From assembly GCA_964507185.1 (NCBI GenBank), contig CAZDOY010000001.1:1-64000 (forward strand): a stretch of DNA of 64,000 nt, read 5' to 3'. Positions 9,069 through 18,163 of the stretch are shown piece by piece. Numbering within the stretch: position 1 is the first letter of the stretch; each line of letters begins with the position of its first letter. The translations under genes were made by a program, and so were the position numbers. A model generated the notes under the pieces. It was not told the DNA's origin, made no database searches, and saw nothing but the letters and a program-made list of their open reading frames with translations. The DNA comes from CAVRTJ01 sp964507185 (GTDB lineage Bacteria > Acidobacteriota > UBA4820 > DSQY01).

Positions 9069-9488
9069 ATGGAGAAATTCCCTTTCGAGGTGTCCCTGGA
9101 AGTCCGTTTCAGGGACCTGGACCCCATGGGACACGTGAACAACGCCGTCTACGCCAGTTATTTCGAGAACGGGAGGGTCGCATTCTTCCGGGAAAGATTC
9201 GGAGTGAAGGGGGCCACCGATTTTCCGTTCATCCTGGCCCGGCTGGAAATAGACTACCGCCGTCCCGTCATGATCGGCGATGAGCTTGTCCTGGGCATGA
9301 GGGTAACGGCCATGGGCGCCACGTCCTTCAGCTTCGAGTACCGGCTCACGGCGAACGGCGCGGTCGCGGCCGAAGGGCGCTCCGTCCAGGTGGCCTTCGA
9401 CTACGACAGGGGGACGAAGAGGCCCCTCGACCCGGACTTCCGATCTCACCTGGAACCTTATCTGGCCGGAGACGACGTAACATGCTGA
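9069..9488 (+). CDS. acyl-CoA thioesterase, 4HBT/YbgC hotdog family
   Basis: The 139-residue hotdog thioesterase has the family motif RDLDPMGHVNNAVYASYFE, including the catalytic Asp position, and hydrolyses acyl-CoA to free acid and CoA. ATG 9069 is chosen because GGAG lies at 9057-9060; the frame extends upstream to 8925 but that part lacks homology features and a ribosome site. It overlaps smc by seven bases, so the two are co-transcribed. Chain-length preference is not predictable. Its presence agrees with the fatty-acyl-CoA genes elsewhere in the window. Confidence 0.9.
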   Translation: MEKFPFEVSLEVRFRDLDPMGHVNNAVYASYFENGRVAFFRERFGVKGATDFPFILARLEIDYRRPVMIGDELVLGMRVTAMGATSFSFEYRLTANGAVAAEGRSVQVAFDYDRGTKRPLDPDFRSHLEPYLAGDDVTC

Positions 9489-12400
9489 GACTGAGCGAAA
9501 TAGAGATCTTCGGCTTCAAATCCTTCGCGGACAGGACACGGATTCCCCTGCCCGAAGACCTCCTGGTGATCGTCGGGCCCAACGGCTCGGGCAAGAGCAA
9601 CGTGGCAGACGCCGTTCTGTGGGCCCTGGGCGAGCAGAGCGCCAAGTCCCTGCGCGGCCAGAAGATGCAGGACGTGATCTTCGGCGGCAGTCACAAGCGC
9701 CCGGCCGCGGGCATGGCCGAGGTGATCCTGACCTTCAGGGAGTCCGACGGCTTCAAGGTGCAGGTCGCCCGACGGCTGATGCGCACGGGCGAGAGCACCT
9801 ACCTCATGGACGGCCACGCGGTGCGCCGCAAGGACGTTCAGGACTTCCTTATGCGGTACGCCATCTCCACGCAGGGCAGCTTCCTGGTGGAGCAGGGGCG
9901 CGTGGAGGCCCTGCTCGTTTCCAGCCCCGAGGAGCGGCGCATGATCTTCGAGGAGGTGGCCGGTATCGCCCACTACAAGGAGAACCGGCGTTCGGCCCTC
10001 CACAAGCTGGAGGCCACCCAGGGCAACCTGCTGAGGCTGAACGACGTGATCGCGGAGGTCGAAGTCCGCATGGGTTCGCTCAAGCGGCAGGCGGCCAAGG
10101 CCGACCGGTTCGTGAAGCTGTCCGACGAACTCAGGGGGCGGCGCCGGAGGTTCTGGGGGCGCGCCTTCAGCCAATATACCGGAAGGAAGAGCGCCCTGGA
10201 GCGCGACCTGGCCATGCTCAGGACCGAGAAGGAGCGCCGTGAGACCATTCTGGCACAGCAGCAGGCGGAGCTCGAGAAGGCCAGGGTGAGGCACAGCGAG
10301 CACGAAACCTCCCTGCAGGCCCTGATCGGGGCGATTCACGAGAAGGAGCTTGCCTCGGAGCGCGCGGAGCAGGAAAACAAGAGGCGCACGGAGCAGATCC
10401 TTGGGAGCCGCCAGCGCATGCGCCAGATCGGAACGGATCGCGAGGAGCTCAAGGCTCGCCTCGGCAGGGCCGAAAACGAGACGGGCGAGCTGGAAGAGGC
10501 CCTCGCGGCCCTCGAGGTCGAACAGGCGAGCGCCGCCGGTGAAGCGGAACGGGCCCAGGCGTTTCTCGAAGAGAGCCGTCTGAAGCTGGAGGCCCTGCAG
10601 GCCGCGCAGGAAGGGCTCCGTGGCAAGTCCTTCACGCTGGCACAGGAACACTCGCGGATGACCGCCATCCTGAGCCGCCTCGACGACGACCTCCGCAAGC
10701 AGGGCGAACGCGAGAGGCAGATCGCCAGGGAAGGGGAGAGCCTTGCCGCCCGGGAGCGCGCTCTGGAAGAAAGCCTGGAAGACCTGAGGGGACGGAAGGC
10801 CGAGGCCGACGAATCCCTCGTGGTCACCCGCAGAGCGAGGGAAGAGGCCGAAATGGCCGTGGCCCGGCTCCAGCGGGAACTGGAGGAAGCCTCGGCGGGG
10901 CTGGCCTCGGCCCGCCAGAAGCTGGCCGTTACGGAAAACAGCCTGAAGGTCCTCGAGGAACATGAGGCCTCCCTCAAGTCCTCGGCACACGCATTCCTCG
11001 CCGGAGAAGCCCCGGAACGGGTGGGCACCCGGCTGGCCGAAATGCTCTCCTCCGTTCCGGAGCATCTCGTCGCCCCTCTCACGGCCGTCCTTGGGGACCT
11101 CCTTGAAGGCTATCCGGACGCCCGGTGGGACGGACTTCCGAACATCCTGGAGGAGCTCAGGCGGCAGCGGGCGGGACAGGCGATCTTCTTCGTCGAAAAA
11201 GGGAGAGACGGGCGAAACGTCCCCGAAGTGGGGCGCCGCCAGGGATTTCTCACCTGGCTTCATGAGGCGGACGGCCTGCCGGATGTCGTCAGGAGCCTCC
11301 TTCCCATCGCGGCCCTCGTCGAGGACGCCGAACAGGCGCACGCCTTCGCCCGGGAGACCGGCTCCGGGGCGGTGAGCCGGGACGGCGTCTACGCTCATCC
11401 CGACGGATGGGTCCGTGGGGGAGCGGGAGGGGAAGGCGGAGCGTCCCTCCTGGAGTACGAGCGCGAGCGGCACGCGACCCGCGATCAGATCGAGTCCGAC
11501 AGGGAGGCGCTGGATCGTGCGCAGGCGGCGGAGCAGGGGCTTCGGCGGGACCTGGGAGAAGCCCGAACCGCGCTGGAGGACCTGAGGGCCCGGGAGGAAG
11601 CCGACCGGGAAGCCGCGCAGGTGGTCAACCGGGAATGGGAAAAGGCGGAAGCAGATAGCAGGCGTCTGGCCGCGTCCCGCGAGCTGCTCGAAGGGGAGGC
11701 GGCGCAAGCCAGGGAAGAGCGCGAGAGCTGGGAGGAACAGCGGACCGAACTGGCTTCTCGACTCGCCCAGTCGGAAAAGACACGGGCCACCACCGAAGAG
11801 GAAATCCGAGCCGGCGAGGAGACGCTTCAGCGGGCCCGACAGGCTCAGGAGGGCGCCCACGAATCCGTTGCCGAGAGCCGCACGCGCCAGGGCGAAGTGG
11901 GCCAGCGCTACAAGGCCGCCCTGGAATCCCTGGAAAAGTCGCGGGCCTATCTCGACCAGCTGGCCGAGACGGACAAGCGGCTGGTGGAAGAGGTTAAGGG
12001 ACTCGAAGCGCGGATCGACGGCCTGACCAAGGCGGTCACGGAGGGCGATCAGAGCCTCCGGACGCTTCTCCTGGCCCTCGAAGAGAGCCGGGAGCGGAAG
12101 ACCCGGTTTGAGGACGATCTGCGTCGCCTCGCCGCCGAGGTCCAGGGGCTCGAACAGCAGGTGAAACAGTCCAGGGAGACCGTGGACGAAGCGCGCGAGG
12201 AGGTCAACCGCCACGACCTCGCCCTGGCTTCGGTGCAGTCTGATCTCCGCCACCTGGTAGAGCGCATGGGCGAGGTCTTCGAAGAGGACCCGTCGGATCT
12301 GGCCGCGGAGTTCTCGGACGAGCCGCCCCTGGGGCCGGAAGAGCACCAGGGGGAAATCAGGGAACTCGGACGCATGGAAGAGAAAATCCAGGGGCTGGGT

Positions 12401-13024
12401 GCCGTCAATATGCTGGCCAGGGAGGAGTACGCCGAACTCGAGACGCGGTACAACTTCCTCGCAGAGCAACGATCCGATCTGGAGGCCTCTGTCGCCTCCC
12501 TCCAGGAGACCATCCGGAAGATCAACAGGACGACCCGCGAGCGATTCATGGAGGCCTTCAACGCGGTCAAGGAACACTTCGCGCATCTTTTCAAGCAGGT
12601 CTTCGAAGGCGGTGAGGCGCGGTTGACGCTGCTGGACGAGGCCAACCCCCTCGAGACCGGCGTGGAGATATTCGCCCAGCCGCCGGGTAAGAAACTGCAG
12701 AGCCTCCAGCTCCTGTCCGGGGGCGAGAAGGCCATGGTGGCCCTCGCGCTGCTCTTCAGCCTCTTCCGCTACAGGCCGCAGCCCTTCTTCATCCTCGACG
12801 AAGTGGACGCGCCGCTGGACGAGGCCAACATCAATCGGTTCAACAGGCTGCTCTCGCAGTTCCACGGTCAGACCCAGTTCATGGTCGTCAGCCATAACAA
12901 GAGGACGATGGAACTCGCCCAGGTCCTCTACGGCGTGACAATGGCGGAGGGAGGGGTTTCAAAGATGGTATCCGTCCGCATGGCGGAGGTAGCGGAGCGC
13001 CTCGGGATGGCACAGGGCGGGTGA
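9482..13024 (+). CDS. smc: chromosome segregation protein SMC
   Basis: The 1180-residue condensin ATPase has the normal SMC length. The N-terminal head has the KSFADRTRI motif and Walker A GPNGSGKSN (residues 32-40). Long coiled coils (about 170-500 and 660-1000) flank a hinge at about 510-640. The C-terminal head has the ABC signature LLSGGEKAM near 1077 and Walker B FFILDEVDAPLDEAN near 1102. It compacts and resolves chromosomes, normally with ScpA and ScpB, which are not in this window. The ATG overlaps the thioesterase stop. The antisense frame is also open for over 1100 codons, a GC-rich coding artefact. Confidence 0.97.
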   Translation: MLRLSEIEIFGFKSFADRTRIPLPEDLLVIVGPNGSGKSNVADAVLWALGEQSAKSLRGQKMQDVIFGGSHKRPAAGMAEVILTFRESDGFKVQVARRLMRTGESTYLMDGHAVRRKDVQDFLMRYAISTQGSFLVEQGRVEALLVSSPEERRMIFEEVAGIAHYKENRRSALHKLEATQGNLLRLNDVIAEVEVRMGSLKRQAAKADRFVKLSDELRGRRRRFWGRAFSQYTGRKSALERDLAMLRTEKERRETILAQQQAELEKARVRHSEHETSLQALIGAIHEKELASERAEQENKRRTEQILGSRQRMRQIGTDREELKARLGRAENETGELEEALAALEVEQASAAGEAERAQAFLEESRLKLEALQAAQEGLRGKSFTLAQEHSRMTAILSRLDDDLRKQGERERQIAREGESLAARERALEESLEDLRGRKAEADESLVVTRRAREEAEMAVARLQRELEEASAGLASARQKLAVTENSLKVLEEHEASLKSSAHAFLAGEAPERVGTRLAEMLSSVPEHLVAPLTAVLGDLLEGYPDARWDGLPNILEELRRQRAGQAIFFVEKGRDGRNVPEVGRRQGFLTWLHEADGLPDVVRSLLPIAALVEDAEQAHAFARETGSGAVSRDGVYAHPDGWVRGGAGGEGGASLLEYERERHATRDQIESDREALDRAQAAEQGLRRDLGEARTALEDLRAREEADREAAQVVNREWEKAEADSRRLAASRELLEGEAAQAREERESWEEQRTELASRLAQSEKTRATTEEEIRAGEETLQRARQAQEGAHESVAESRTRQGEVGQRYKAALESLEKSRAYLDQLAETDKRLVEEVKGLEARIDGLTKAVTEGDQSLRTLLLALEESRERKTRFEDDLRRLAAEVQGLEQQVKQSRETVDEAREEVNRHDLALASVQSDLRHLVERMGEVFEEDPSDLAAEFSDEPPLGPEEHQGEIRELGRMEEKIQGLGAVNMLAREEYAELETRYNFLAEQRSDLEASVASLQETIRKINRTTRERFMEAFNAVKEHFAHLFKQVFEGGEARLTLLDEANPLETGVEIFAQPPGKKLQSLQLLSGGEKAMVALALLFSLFRYRPQPFFILDEVDAPLDEANINRFNRLLSQFHGQTQFMVVSHNKRTMELAQVLYGVTMAEGGVSKMVSVRMAEVAERLGMAQGG

Positions 13025-13085
13025 TCCGCCGGACGCCCAGAAGGGCGGGAATCCGCGGGTGAATCCTGACCGGAAAAGGGGAACG

Positions 13086-14822
13086 ATGGCCAGATCCGCA
13101 TTGTCGACCGCCGCCGTATTGAAGAAGGTCCTCGTTCTGGCGGCGTTCGTGCTCCTGGTCGCTCCGGCCGTCCCGGCGCAGGACGTGAAGGTAGACTCCT
13201 CCGTGGACCGCACGCACCTGCGATTGGGTGATAATCTCGTCTTCACCCTCCGGATTCTGAGCGGAAATCACGCCATTACCCAGCCCATCCTGCCCCCCCT
13301 CAACGGCTTCAAGTCCGTGGGCACATACCAGTCCGTGGAAAATACGCCCCGGGGAAAGGCCCTCCTTTTTCACTACCTTCTCACGCCTACGGAGGCCGGA
13401 CGCCTGAGCGTGCCTGACATGACGTTGCGAATAGGGGGGGTGGAACGTACCGTTTCCGGATTTACCGTCCAGGTCGAAACGGGACTTCCCCGTCCTGAAC
13501 CCCGTAAACCCGTGCCGCAAAGCACACGTCCCTCTGCGCCTTCCATTGCGCAGGATGTGTTCCTGAGGGGAACGCTCTCGGCGGGTTCGGCCTACGTCGG
13601 GCAGCCCGTGATCTACACGCTCCATCTTCTTACGCGGCGATCCGTGCGCGGGCTCGACGTGACCCGTTCCCCCGACTTCTCCGGGTTCCGCAAGGTGGAA
13701 GATCCAGACGCCACCAAATCACCCACTCGCCAGGTACACTTCGACGGGCGGCTCTACCTGGACGCCGTGGTCATCAGGGCCACCCTCTTCCCGCTCGAGC
13801 CGGGGGACTTGGGCATCGGTTCCTTCAAGGCCGAACTGAGGCTCGATACGGCCGGCTTTGGAGGCCCGTCGATCGCCACGGTCGTAGGTGGCCGGACCTC
13901 GCTCAAGGTCAAGCCTCTTCCCCAGCCGCCGGACGGGTTCAAGGGCGCCGTAGGCGATTTCGTCCTGAAGGTGATCGCACCGGCTCCCGGACACGTGGAC
14001 ATGGGAAAACCCTTCACCGTCGGTCTGTCCGTCGACGGCAGCGGCTTCCTGCCCGAGGCGCCCCTGGAATGGCAGCAATCGCCCTTTTTCAGCCCCTATC
14101 CGGCGACGACCGAAGATTCAAGCGGATTCAGCCGCGGGGTCTACAAGACGCGGCGGCTGATCCAGAGGGCCTTCCTGCCGAAGGCGGCGGGTGTCGTGAC
14201 CTTCCCGCCGGTCAGCCTCGTCTATTTTGATCCGTCCCGGGCCGCATTCAGAACGCTCACGGTGGGGGAGGGGCGCGTCGACGTGAAAAGCGTAAAATCG
14301 ACCGGCGGGAAGGAGATTCAGGTCGCGCCCATAATCCGGAATCCGCGCCGACGGCCGATTCCGTCCCGTCCGCTTCCACGACGGCTTTTCTGGCTTCTGC
14401 TCCCCATCCCCTTTCTGTTGAACGCCTTCCTCTCGCTCTTTCTCTGGGTCTACCGGAGCTTTCTGCTGGCACCGGAGAAAAAGCGCGTCCGGGAGCTTCG
14501 CCATCACGCCCGCAAGGCCCTGTACAGGGCCCGGAGGCACCTCGACGTCAGGAAATCGGATACTTTTCATGAAAGCCTTTCCAGGTCGCTCTTTGCCGTC
14601 CTCGATCTGAAGACGGGCAGAGCCACGGGAGGGCTCAACCGGAGCCAGCTCAAGGCGGCGCTCGAGGAGTCGGGGCTCTCGGAAGGGGCACGCGGCGAGG
14701 CTCTCGACCTGGTCGACCTCATGGAAAAGGCGCGTTACGCGCCCGAAAGACCGACCCGAAAAGACATGCAGGACCGCTACGGGAAGGTGTCGAAGTGGGT
14801 GAAAGGGGGCCCCGATGCGTAG
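13086..14822 (+). CDS. BatD-like membrane protein (aerotolerance family)
   Basis: The 578-residue protein has a signal peptide (LVLAAFVLLVAPAVPAQ), repeated beta-sandwich segments (LRLGDNLVFTLRILSGN, FLRGTLSAGSAYVGQPV) as in BatD/oxygen tolerance proteins, and a membrane segment near residue 440 (FWLLLPIPFLLNAFLSLFLW) followed by a cytoplasmic tail. ATG 13086 follows AAAAGGGG; an in-frame GTG at 13059 is possible but weaker. Family members sit with MoxR and VWA-domain proteins; here only BatD and BatE are present. It overlaps the BatE-like gene by eight bases. Confidence 0.8.
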   Translation: MARSALSTAAVLKKVLVLAAFVLLVAPAVPAQDVKVDSSVDRTHLRLGDNLVFTLRILSGNHAITQPILPPLNGFKSVGTYQSVENTPRGKALLFHYLLTPTEAGRLSVPDMTLRIGGVERTVSGFTVQVETGLPRPEPRKPVPQSTRPSAPSIAQDVFLRGTLSAGSAYVGQPVIYTLHLLTRRSVRGLDVTRSPDFSGFRKVEDPDATKSPTRQVHFDGRLYLDAVVIRATLFPLEPGDLGIGSFKAELRLDTAGFGGPSIATVVGGRTSLKVKPLPQPPDGFKGAVGDFVLKVIAPAPGHVDMGKPFTVGLSVDGSGFLPEAPLEWQQSPFFSPYPATTEDSSGFSRGVYKTRRLIQRAFLPKAAGVVTFPPVSLVYFDPSRAAFRTLTVGEGRVDVKSVKSTGGKEIQVAPIIRNPRRRPIPSRPLPRRLFWLLLPIPFLLNAFLSLFLWVYRSFLLAPEKKRVRELRHHARKALYRARRHLDVRKSDTFHESLSRSLFAVLDLKTGRATGGLNRSQLKAALEESGLSEGARGEALDLVDLMEKARYAPERPTRKDMQDRYGKVSKWVKGGPDA

Positions 14823-15564
14823 GGTCATACTCGTTGCGGCCATCCTCGCGGCCTGTCTGACGATGGGCTGGGCGCCCAACGCCGCGTCTACCGACCTTCT
14901 GGCCCGCCAGGCAGGCGAGGCGTACGAAGCCGGAAACTACGGCGAAGCGGCCCGCCTGTACCGGATGCTGCGCGACGCCGGAATGCAGGGCGCTGACGTT
15001 CACTACGACCTGGGCAATTGTTACCTCAAGGAAGGCGACCTGGGCAGGGCCATCCTGGAATACCGGCGCTCGCTCAAAGACGACCCGCATCTGGAGCCTG
15101 CCCTTCACAACCTCGAGGTGGCCAGGCGGCTCCTCCCCGCTCGTGTCGCCATGTGGCAGCCGTCTCCCTGGGAGTCCGCCGTGCGCGACCTTCCGCCCGG
15201 CCTCCTTGAGATCCTCGTCCTCGTCTTCGTCTTCCTGGGGAACGCTTTTCTGACGGCGCTTCTCTTCCTCGGGCCCGGCCGCGCACGACGCATCTGTGCT
15301 CAGGCTCTGGTGGCGGCATTCGTGGTCGCGGCCGCTGCGGGCGGCCTGATCGCCTACGCCGATGCCGTCCTGCCTTCCCATAAGCCGGCCGTGATCGTAG
15401 AGGCGGCGAAAGTCTATCCCCAACCGGAACGGAAAGGGAAGGCGCTGGCCGAGCTTCCGCCCGGATCGGAAGTCGTCGAGGTCTCGACGGCAGGCAACTG
15501 GAAGCTGGTTCTCTGGGGCGAGGGCAGGGGCTGGACCGACTCGCGCGCCGTGGAGGTGCCGTGA
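14815..15564 (+). CDS. BatE-like TPR and SH3 domain membrane protein
   Basis: The 249-residue protein has a signal peptide, then TPR helices (ARQAGEAYEAGNYGEAARLY and VHYDLGNCYLKEGDLGRAI). Two membrane segments follow (LEILVLVFVFLGNAFLTALL and ALVAAFVVAAAAGGLIAY), and then a C-terminal bacterial SH3-like domain (AKVYPQPERKGKALAELPPG...GWTDSRAVEVP). This order is that of BatE proteins. It overlaps both neighbours (BatD by eight bases, the next gene by four), so it is translated as part of the same operon. A periplasmic scaffold role together with BatD is inferred. Confidence 0.8.
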   Translation: MRRVILVAAILAACLTMGWAPNAASTDLLARQAGEAYEAGNYGEAARLYRMLRDAGMQGADVHYDLGNCYLKEGDLGRAILEYRRSLKDDPHLEPALHNLEVARRLLPARVAMWQPSPWESAVRDLPPGLLEILVLVFVFLGNAFLTALLFLGPGRARRICAQALVAAFVVAAAAGGLIAYADAVLPSHKPAVIVEAAKVYPQPERKGKALAELPPGSEVVEVSTAGNWKLVLWGEGRGWTDSRAVEVP

Positions 15565-16835
15565 TGCGATGGTGGCGCTATGGGACGGAGATACTCGGGG
15601 CCGTCCTCCTGTCCCTTGCGGCCCTGGCCGTCGTCGTCTACATCCACAGGAACGACTTGAAATGGCTCTGGGCGCCCGCTGCGGAGACAGCACCCGCGAT
15701 CCGACAGGCGCCCGCGCCGCCCCCCCCTCCTGAGCCGGCCGACAAAGCCGTACGGCCGGTAGCACCGCCGCCGCCCAGGGTCCTGTCCATCGAGGGACTC
15801 TCCATCAAACCCTACACCGGAGAACTCGCCCTCGACCCGAATGTGGAGAAGACGCTCGGCGTGCTCGATGCAAATCTTATGGACGCGGTCAAGGACCTCA
15901 AGGACCGGTCCGCCCTCTTTCCTACATCGCAGGACGTCATCACCTTCGTTCCCGTTTCCGCAAGAGACTGTTCTTTCACCGAAGCCTTCTCCGCATCGCT
16001 CGAGAACGGGAAGGTCCGGGTCATGCTGCCCATCGAGCCCCTCGCGCTGAGGTGGTGGTCCGCTCGCGACGTGATGTCCGCCGCACTGGCGGCCGGGATC
16101 CTCTTCAAAGAAGTTCCGGAGTACTCGAATGCCCCCGTCTGGTTCCGCTACGGCGCAGCCCTCTACCTCTCGGGCTTCGGCGAGGTTTACAGCCGGCGGA
16201 CGGTTCTGGACAGCGACAGGCCGCCTCTCCAGCTTGTCAGGCCGCTGAACGATGCCGTCGACATGGCCTGGGTGGACGGCTACTGGGCGGTCAGGGCTCT
16301 GGCGGCCAACCGTGGAGACGGAGCGGTCAAGGACTGGATAGAGGGGATGCGGTCGGGACTGGGGTGGAAGGCGGCCCTCCAGCAATCGACGGGCGAGTCC
16401 TTCGAGGCTTTCGAATCCAGGTACCGGACCTGGGCCTCTGCCTACATCGGGGACCGGTGCGCGAACCGAAAGGTCCTCATGGACGCCGTAGCCCTTCTGA
16501 GGCAGCAGAAGGAGGGGGAGGCTCTCCCGATCCTGAAGGAGTTCGTGGAGAATCACCCTCTCGACTTCTACGCCGGAAACGCCCGGTACTACCTCAACTA
16601 CGCGCGCTTCCGGCTCGGGATGTATAACCGGGCCATAGACGGTTTTACGGACCTCCTCGTCAATGCGCCTTACACGACATCGTGGCAGGGGAAGGCCCAG
16701 TACTTCCAGGGACGCTGCTACCAGCTGTCGGGGTATTCCCCGCTGGCCCTCAACCACTTTCTGCTGGCGTCCCTGTCGCCCAACGACGATCTACTGACCA
16801 AACTCGCAAACAAACGATTGAAGGAGATTCAATGA
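15561..16835 (+). CDS. membrane-anchored degenerate peptidase-MA-like / TPR protein
   Basis: The 424-residue protein has one N-terminal membrane anchor (residues 9-28), a Pro-rich linker (about 45-75), a middle domain and C-terminal TPR-like helices (about 300-424). The middle domain resembles peptidase MA metalloproteases: APVWFRYGAALYLSG (191-205) matches their WF-x-EG-x-A-x-YL-x-G helix. However, the metal Glu is replaced, and the usual HExxH position reads ARDVMSAAL (168-176). It is therefore probably non-catalytic. It overlaps the BatE-like gene and the following kinase gene by four bases each. Confidence 0.65.
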   Translation: MMRWWRYGTEILGAVLLSLAALAVVVYIHRNDLKWLWAPAAETAPAIRQAPAPPPPPEPADKAVRPVAPPPPRVLSIEGLSIKPYTGELALDPNVEKTLGVLDANLMDAVKDLKDRSALFPTSQDVITFVPVSARDCSFTEAFSASLENGKVRVMLPIEPLALRWWSARDVMSAALAAGILFKEVPEYSNAPVWFRYGAALYLSGFGEVYSRRTVLDSDRPPLQLVRPLNDAVDMAWVDGYWAVRALAANRGDGAVKDWIEGMRSGLGWKAALQQSTGESFEAFESRYRTWASAYIGDRCANRKVLMDAVALLRQQKEGEALPILKEFVENHPLDFYAGNARYYLNYARFRLGMYNRAIDGFTDLLVNAPYTTSWQGKAQYFQGRCYQLSGYSPLALNHFLLASLSPNDDLLTKLANKRLKEIQ

Positions 16836-17398
16836 TTTCCAGCCCGCCCATCATCCTAGGACTAACCGGGCCGAACGCCGCAGGAAAAGGCGAGGCGGCC
16901 AAGGTGCTCGAAGGCCTCGGGTTTGCCTACCACAGCCTGTCGGACGTGGTGAGGGAGGAGTCCCTGGCCCGCGGGTTGACCACCTCGCGCGACGACCTCA
17001 TCCGGACGGGCAACGACCTGCGGGCAGAGGGGGGCGCGGGGATCCTGGCCGAACGCATCCTGGCCCGGCTGGGGCACAGGGACATCGTCGATTCGATCAG
17101 GAACCCCGTGGAGGTGGAAGTCCTGCGCCGGCTCCCCGGATTTCGGCTCGTCGGTGTCTGGGCGCCCGCCGACGTGCGTTACGAAAGGGCCAAGGCGAGA
17201 ACGGGACGTGGGGATGCCGTCCAGAGCCTCGAGGCCTTCATGGCCAAGGAGGCGGAAGAGAACACGAGCGACCCGACGGCCCAGCGCCTGAACGCGACCT
17301 TCAAGCTCGCCGACGAGGTGGTCCGGAACGACTCGAGCCTGGACTCTCTGCGGGCAGCCATCGTTTCGCTCGTCAACGGGATCGACTCGCGCCACTGA
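16832..17398 (+). CDS. P-loop nucleotide/dephospho-CoA kinase-like protein
   Basis: The 188-residue P-loop protein has Walker A GLTGPNAAGKG at residues 9-19, followed by LGFAYHSLSDVVREE, which resembles the AAA/dephospho-CoA-kinase-like and deoxynucleotide-kinase-like group. The Asp of the DPCK pattern is in DIVDSIRNPVEVEVL. ATG 16832 overlaps the preceding stop (ATGA). The phosphate acceptor is not certain: candidates are dephospho-CoA or a deoxynucleoside monophosphate. The protein is somewhat short for a canonical CoaE and lacks its typical C-terminal region. Confidence 0.75.
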   Translation: MISSPPIILGLTGPNAAGKGEAAKVLEGLGFAYHSLSDVVREESLARGLTTSRDDLIRTGNDLRAEGGAGILAERILARLGHRDIVDSIRNPVEVEVLRRLPGFRLVGVWAPADVRYERAKARTGRGDAVQSLEAFMAKEAEENTSDPTAQRLNATFKLADEVVRNDSSLDSLRAAIVSLVNGIDSRH

Positions 17399-17515
17399 CG
17401 GGTACGCCGGTCGAAAAGCCCGGCCCGCGAAATCACGCCCCCGTTCAGGGCTTTCCCGGCCGACAGTTCTAATCGGCCCCGCCCGCCGGTCTTTCCTCAT
17501 CAGGTCAAATCGACT

Positions 17516-17544
17516 GAAACTTGAGCGTCCCTGATCCGTTCAAA
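17516..17544 (+). promoter_or_regulatory. possible ECF-type promoter upstream of the sigma factor
   Basis: GAAACTT (17516-17522) and TCAAA (17540-17544) are 17 bases apart, resembling the GAACTT...TCTGA pattern of ECF promoters, 50 bases before the sigma gene start. ECF sigma genes are often autoregulated. This is a pattern match only. Confidence 0.3.
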
Positions 17545-17593
17545 CCTTCAGGGCTCTACCGGCATCTAATCTGAACTGAAGAGGTGGTGGCGC

Positions 17594-18163
17594 ATGGACG
17601 GCCTGGCGGCGGACATCCTGGAGAGCACGGACCACGACAAGCTGGACGAGTCGGAGGCCCATGAAATCGAGCGCGCCCGGTGCGGCGACGTGGAGGCGTT
17701 CGAACGGCTGTACCACGGCCACGCGGCCGCCGTCTACGGCCTGTGTCTCCGCATGAGCGGCAGCCACGCCCAGGCCGAGGAACTGACCCAGGAGGCTTTC
17801 GTCCGGGCATGGCGCGCGCTGGGGGGGTTCCGCGGGGAAGCCGCTCTGGGTTCGTGGCTGCACCGGCTGGCCGTCAACGTGGTGCTCGAGAACAGGCGCT
17901 CGGCCAGGCGGAGGTCGGCCCGTGTGGTATCCGTCGAGGATCCGGCCAGCCTTGGGAAAGCGAAACCCGAATCCCCGGACAGGACGATGGACCTCGAACG
18001 GGCCATGGCCGACCTTCCGGAGGGCGCGAGGACCATCTTTATCCTCCACGACGTGGAAGGGTACCGGCACGAGGAGATTGCGGCCATGCAAGGGCTGTCC
18101 ACCGGCACGACCAAGGCTCAGCTCCACAGGGCCCGCCGGCTTTTGCGGGAGGCGCTAGGATGA
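17594..18163 (+). CDS. ECF RNA polymerase sigma factor (sigma-70 family)
   Basis: The 189-residue protein has region 2 (about residues 28-100, with the FERLYHGHAAAVYGLCLRM helix and EELTQEAFVRAWRAL) and region 4 (about 130-185, LPEGARTIFILHDVEGYRHE and a helix-turn-helix ending QLHRARRLLREAL). It lacks regions 1 and 3, as ECF factors do. GAGGTGG lies ahead of ATG 17594. The stop overlaps the zinc-finger anti-sigma gene, making a sigma/anti-sigma pair. It directs transcription of a small stress or envelope regulon, probably including the DUF4097 gene next door. Confidence 0.93.
   Translation: MDGLAADILESTDHDKLDESEAHEIERARCGDVEAFERLYHGHAAAVYGLCLRMSGSHAQAEELTQEAFVRAWRALGGFRGEAALGSWLHRLAVNVVLENRRSARRRSARVVSVEDPASLGKAKPESPDRTMDLERAMADLPEGARTIFILHDVEGYRHEEIAAMQGLSTGTTKAQLHRARRLLREALG

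Noticed and set aside
9458..12895. A 1145-codon open frame antisense to smc
   Set aside because: It mirrors smc codon structure in a GC-rich gene, has no ribosome site and reads as low-complexity Leu/Gly/Arg. smc has complete head motifs.
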